The notes below the pieces were generated by a model, which was given only the letters and a program-made list of their open reading frames with translations, made no database searches and was not told the DNA's origin. Of a DNA stretch of 36,770 bases, positions 34,554 to 36,770 are shown one piece after another. Where the stretch lies: the NCBI RefSeq assembly GCF_013620825.1, contig NZ_NJIC01000018.1:1-36770 (forward strand). The letters are read 5' to 3'. The stretch comes from Rhodanobacter sp. PCA2 (GTDB lineage: Bacteria > Pseudomonadota > Gammaproteobacteria > Xanthomonadales > Rhodanobacteraceae). The translations under genes and the position numbers were made by a program. Position 1 is the stretch's first letter, and the number at the start of each line of letters is the position of its first letter.

Positions 34554-36209
34554 TCACAGCAGCAGCCAGAGCAACGCCGCGCCACCGCCGCCGATCGCGA
34601 TGCGGCAGGCGATGCACGGCAGCTTCAGCTTCTGCACCGGGCTCCACGCGTTGGCGTAGCCGTCGGATTCGATGGCGCGCACGCGCAGGAACCAGGTGCC
34701 GTGGGCGGGCTTGGGAATCTGCAGCGACGGCTGCGCCACCGTTTCGTCCAGCACCGGATGCGCGAAGTCCGCGTCGCGGGACATCTGCACCTGGTAGCGC
34801 TGGCCGGGCAGGCCGGCCTGCCATCCGAAGTCCATGTTCCTGCCCGCATGCTGCGGGGCGTTCATCGTGGGCGGCGGAGGTTCGGCCACCAGCTCGAACG
34901 GCATGGGGTCGCTGTACGGGCCGAGCTTGCCGTTGCGGTCGCGGGTGGCGATGCGCCACCAGTAATGCCCGTAGGGCAGCGTTTTCGGCGCGCGCACGCT
35001 GTCGCCGGTGAGCGTGGGCTCGTCGCCCAGCACCTCGCGGAAATCCGCGTCGCCGGCCAGTTGCCAGGCATAGGATGCCGCCTCGGTGCTTTCGGTCCAG
35101 CGGAAGCGCGGGCGCGTGTCGCGCACCTTGCTGCCCGGCTGCGGTTCCATCACCAGCGGCGGTTGCGGATGCGCGGCGACCGTGATGGCGCAGGCGGCGT
35201 CCTGGCCTTCCAGCTGCTGCGCATCGATGCCGTGCACCCGCAGCGCATAGCTGCCGTCGGGCAGGTCGGGCAGGGTGGCGCCCTGCGCGTCGACCACCCG
35301 GTTCATCAGCAAGGCCTCGAAACGCTGGTCGGGGGCGACCTGCACGCGATAGTGCTCCGCGCCGGACAGGGCGTCCCAGCCGAACGCATAGGCGACGCGA
35401 TTGATCGGTTGCTGCGGGCAATGCAGCACCGGCGCGGCCAGCAAGGTCCGGGGCTTGCCCGGAGGCTGGCCGGCACCCACCACCACGCCGGTGCCCGTGC
35501 GTACCAGCACGTGGCGTCGCTGGCCGCCCACGTCCACGCGCCCACCCAGCACTTCGGTCTGCGCGCGCGCGTCGCCATCGGTGCCGACGCGGAAATGCGT
35601 GCCGCGCACGCTGGAGATCGAGTTCGGCGTCTGCACGCTGAAGTGCGCCGCGCCGTCGACGTGGGTCACGTCGTTGACCACGCGGCCGTGCTGCAGGCGC
35701 AGCCGGGTATCCACCATGCCGGTGCGCCCGTAGGCGCTCAGGCGATCCAGGGTCAGCTCGCTGTCGCTCTCCATCAGCACGCGCGAACCGTCGGCGAACT
35801 GCAGGGTGAGGCTGGCGCCGGGACCGGTGGTGATGTGCGCGCCCATGCCCAGCTCCATGCCGGTGCCGACGTTTTCCGGTTGCCCCTGGGCATCCAGGCG
35901 GGCGTGGGCGTCGCCGAGCACGGCGACCACGGTGGCCTTGGCCGGCTGCACGCGCAACCACGCGATGGGCACCAGCAGGCGCATGCCGGGCGGCAGATGG
36001 TAGGGATCGGCCACCTTGTTGTAGGCCTGCAGCTGCTGCCACGAAACGCCGGGCCTGAGGTAGCGGCGCGAAAGATCCCAGATGTTGTCGGTGGGGCGTA
36101 CGCGATACGACCAGTCGGCAGCGTGCGCGCACGGCGCAAGGCTGGCGGCCAAAAGGGTGAATACGGCCAGCATGCGTACCAGCATCCTGGATCCGGTCAG
36201 ACACTTCAT
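34554..36209 (-). CDS. LysM and FecR-domain exported protein with C-terminal membrane anchor
   Basis: A 551-aa protein. A signal peptide (about residues 1-30, MLVRMLAVFTLLAASLAPCAHA) is followed by a LysM domain (about 32-80, YRVRPTDNIWDLSRRYL), a FecR-type domain (about 105-250, ITTGPGASLTLQFADGSRVL and SISSVRGTHFRVGTDGD), two or three FN3-like modules (FGWDALSGAEHYRVQVAP, RFRWTESTEAASYAWQL, DFGWQAGLPGQRYQVQMS) and a final hydrophobic segment. LysM suggests peptidoglycan binding. FecR usually senses or relays a periplasmic signal, but no sigma factor is adjacent; the CHASE2 protein is the apparent partner. The start at 36209 is preferred; 36185 is possible. Confidence 0.87.
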   Translation of the reverse strand: MKCLTGSRMLVRMLAVFTLLAASLAPCAHAADWSYRVRPTDNIWDLSRRYLRPGVSWQQLQAYNKVADPYHLPPGMRLLVPIAWLRVQPAKATVVAVLGDAHARLDAQGQPENVGTGMELGMGAHITTGPGASLTLQFADGSRVLMESDSELTLDRLSAYGRTGMVDTRLRLQHGRVVNDVTHVDGAAHFSVQTPNSISSVRGTHFRVGTDGDARAQTEVLGGRVDVGGQRRHVLVRTGTGVVVGAGQPPGKPRTLLAAPVLHCPQQPINRVAYAFGWDALSGAEHYRVQVAPDQRFEALLMNRVVDAQGATLPDLPDGSYALRVHGIDAQQLEGQDAACAITVAAHPQPPLVMEPQPGSKVRDTRPRFRWTESTEAASYAWQLAGDADFREVLGDEPTLTGDSVRAPKTLPYGHYWWRIATRDRNGKLGPYSDPMPFELVAEPPPPTMNAPQHAGRNMDFGWQAGLPGQRYQVQMSRDADFAHPVLDETVAQPSLQIPKPAHGTWFLRVRAIESDGYANAWSPVQKLKLPCIACRIAIGGGGAALLWLLL

Positions 36210-36301
36210 GAGCAACCCCAAACAGTCGCCCGGCGCGCCCCCTCTTGCGCCGGATGAAACACGCAGCCCGGTACCGCTACTTCCATTCACGGGCCACGCT
36301 G

Positions 36302-36368
36302 CAACGGTGCACACTCGCTTCAACGGTGCACATTCTGCGAAATGGCACAGCGAATTGCCACACGTGGC
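36302..36368. promoter_or_regulatory. Cluster of direct and inverted repeats upstream of the LysM-FecR gene
   Basis: CAACGGTGCACA occurs twice, at 36302-36313 and 36321-36332, exactly 19 bp apart, each containing GTGCAC. Next come TGGCA-N8-TGCCA (36343-36360) and GCCAC-AC-GTGGC (36357-36368). The layout resembles a regulator-binding region. The TGGCAC...TTGC pattern is one base too widely spaced for a standard sigma-54 promoter. Confidence 0.4.
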
Positions 36369-36389
36369 GCCTGCTAGCACGTTTGCTGT

Positions 36390-36770
36390 CTACAAATGGT
36401 CAAGCAGCTGGCGCAGTCTGCCGATGTAGGCAGGCATCCCGATCAGCGCGTTCCCTTCGCCGACGCGGAGGCCTTCCATGTGCTGCCTTCCTTCCGCAAT
36501 CAGCGGGTTGTCGGTCACCAGCGGCAGCGCGCCGAGGATGCGGTGCAGGCGTTGCCACGCGGCCTCGGTGTCGCCCCGGCCAGTGGCGGCGGACAGCTCG
36601 TCCAGGTCGGTGCGCGCGGTGCCCAGCAGCAGCGGCAGCAGTTGCCGGCGCCAGGCGTCGGCATCGCCGCCGCCCGGTTCCGGGATGGCGTCGTCGGCAA
36701 CCGTGGCGGGCGGCGCATCGTCGTCCGCGCGGTCGCCCGCGCCCAGCCAGCGTTCGAGCGTGGCTTCCAG
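36390..36770 (-). CDS. C-terminal fragment of a probable Hpt/receiver signalling protein (truncated by window edge)
   Basis: An open frame enters from the right edge with no start in the window; 126 residues are visible to the stop at 36390. They begin LEATLERWLG, which looks like the last helix of a response-regulator receiver domain, then an acidic linker, then a helical stretch DLDELSAATGRGDTEAAWQR continuing LHRILGAL, which fits an Hpt domain with the phosphorylatable histidine in RLHRILGAL. The likely parent is a hybrid histidine kinase with REC and Hpt modules. The assignment rests on pattern only. It is upstream of and collinear with the LysM-FecR gene, 180 bp away. Confidence 0.65.
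   Translation of the reverse strand: MEATLERWLGAGDRADDDAPPATVADDAIPEPGGGDADAWRRQLLPLLLGTARTDLDELSAATGRGDTEAAWQRLHRILGALPLVTDNPLIAEGRQHMEGLRVGEGNALIGMPAYIGRLRQLLDHL

Noticed and set aside
34506-36257. A 583-codon plus-strand open frame antisense to the LysM-FecR gene
   Set aside because: No domain, biased composition, and complete overlap with a protein having signal peptide, LysM and FecR features.
36343-36360. A sigma-54 promoter (TGGCAC...TTGC) for the LysM-FecR gene
   Set aside because: The GG-to-GC spacing is one base too long on either strand; the sequence is better described as a TGGCA-N8-TGCCA palindrome.
36515-36718. A short minus-strand frame with an ATG near the right edge
   Set aside because: It is out of frame with the Hpt-like fragment that runs through the same DNA; its translation is Pro/Arg/Cys-rich and patternless.

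Overview
The window is GC-rich chromosomal DNA from a gammaproteobacterium. Gene order and protein character point to the Xanthomonadales/Lysobacterales, probably Rhodanobacteraceae (Rhodanobacter, Dyella, Frateuria or Luteibacter type). The pointers are the FimV-truA-trpF-trpB-trpA-accD order, a TrpR-family gene heading a hisGDCBHAF-IE operon, a HisB lacking the zinc cysteines of E. coli HisB, a bacterial 3-hydroxyanthranilate dioxygenase, and intergenic repeats typical of this order. The family assignment is inference from sequence recall; no search was run. No tRNA, rRNA, CRISPR array, prophage or full insertion sequence was seen.

Layout. 1-1135: 3' end of fimV and a strong terminator. 1182-5976: truA and trpF (overlapping), a divergent trpI-like LysR gene, then trpB and trpA. 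5987-7817: a divergent XRE/MmyB-type regulator and an atypical SDR gene, inserted between trpA and accD. 7934-8856: accD and its terminator, followed by a cluster of DnaA-box-like sites. 9097-10789 (minus): a glycosyltransferase and an overlapping PAP2 phosphatase. 10942-12643: gltX and a small membrane protein. 12713-14804: a zinc module (zur, a MerC-like membrane protein behind a Zur-like box, a CDF zinc exporter). 14878-15088: ribosomal protein THX and its terminator. 15156-22851: the histidine operon, opened by a TrpR-family gene with its own trp-operator-like palindrome. 22861-25979 (minus): mtnB, mtnD, mtnC and a legumain-like C13 protease. 26159-26551: a Tat-exported HiPIP and terminator. 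26552-26925: a gene-free stretch with strong hairpins. 26926-29947 (minus): two paralogous APC permeases. 30108-31171: a Nudix hydrolase and a convergent nbaC-type dioxygenase. 31346-36209 (minus): parE, a CHASE2 protein without an output domain, and a LysM-FecR protein. 36390-36770: the C-terminus of a probable Hpt-containing signalling protein that runs off the window.

How it fits together. Most of the window is amino-acid metabolism: the last steps of tryptophan synthesis, the complete histidine pathway, three methionine-salvage enzymes, two amino-acid transporters and a step of tryptophan-to-quinolinate catabolism. Local regulators sit beside their likely targets: TrpI-like/trpBA, TrpR-like/his, Zur/merC, MmyB-like/SDR. 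The most interesting signals are in the DNA between genes. A roughly 150-bp inverted-repeat element occurs twice, and one copy supplies the last codons and stop of hisF. A second repeat family appears to have supplied the start codon and first residues of TrpA. A trp-operator-like palindrome sits at the start of the his operon. A duplicated DnaA-box-like cluster lies behind accD. I saw no defence island or wholly new multigene system. The least explained gene arrangements are the C13 protease attached to methionine salvage and the FecR/CHASE2 pair upstream of parE.
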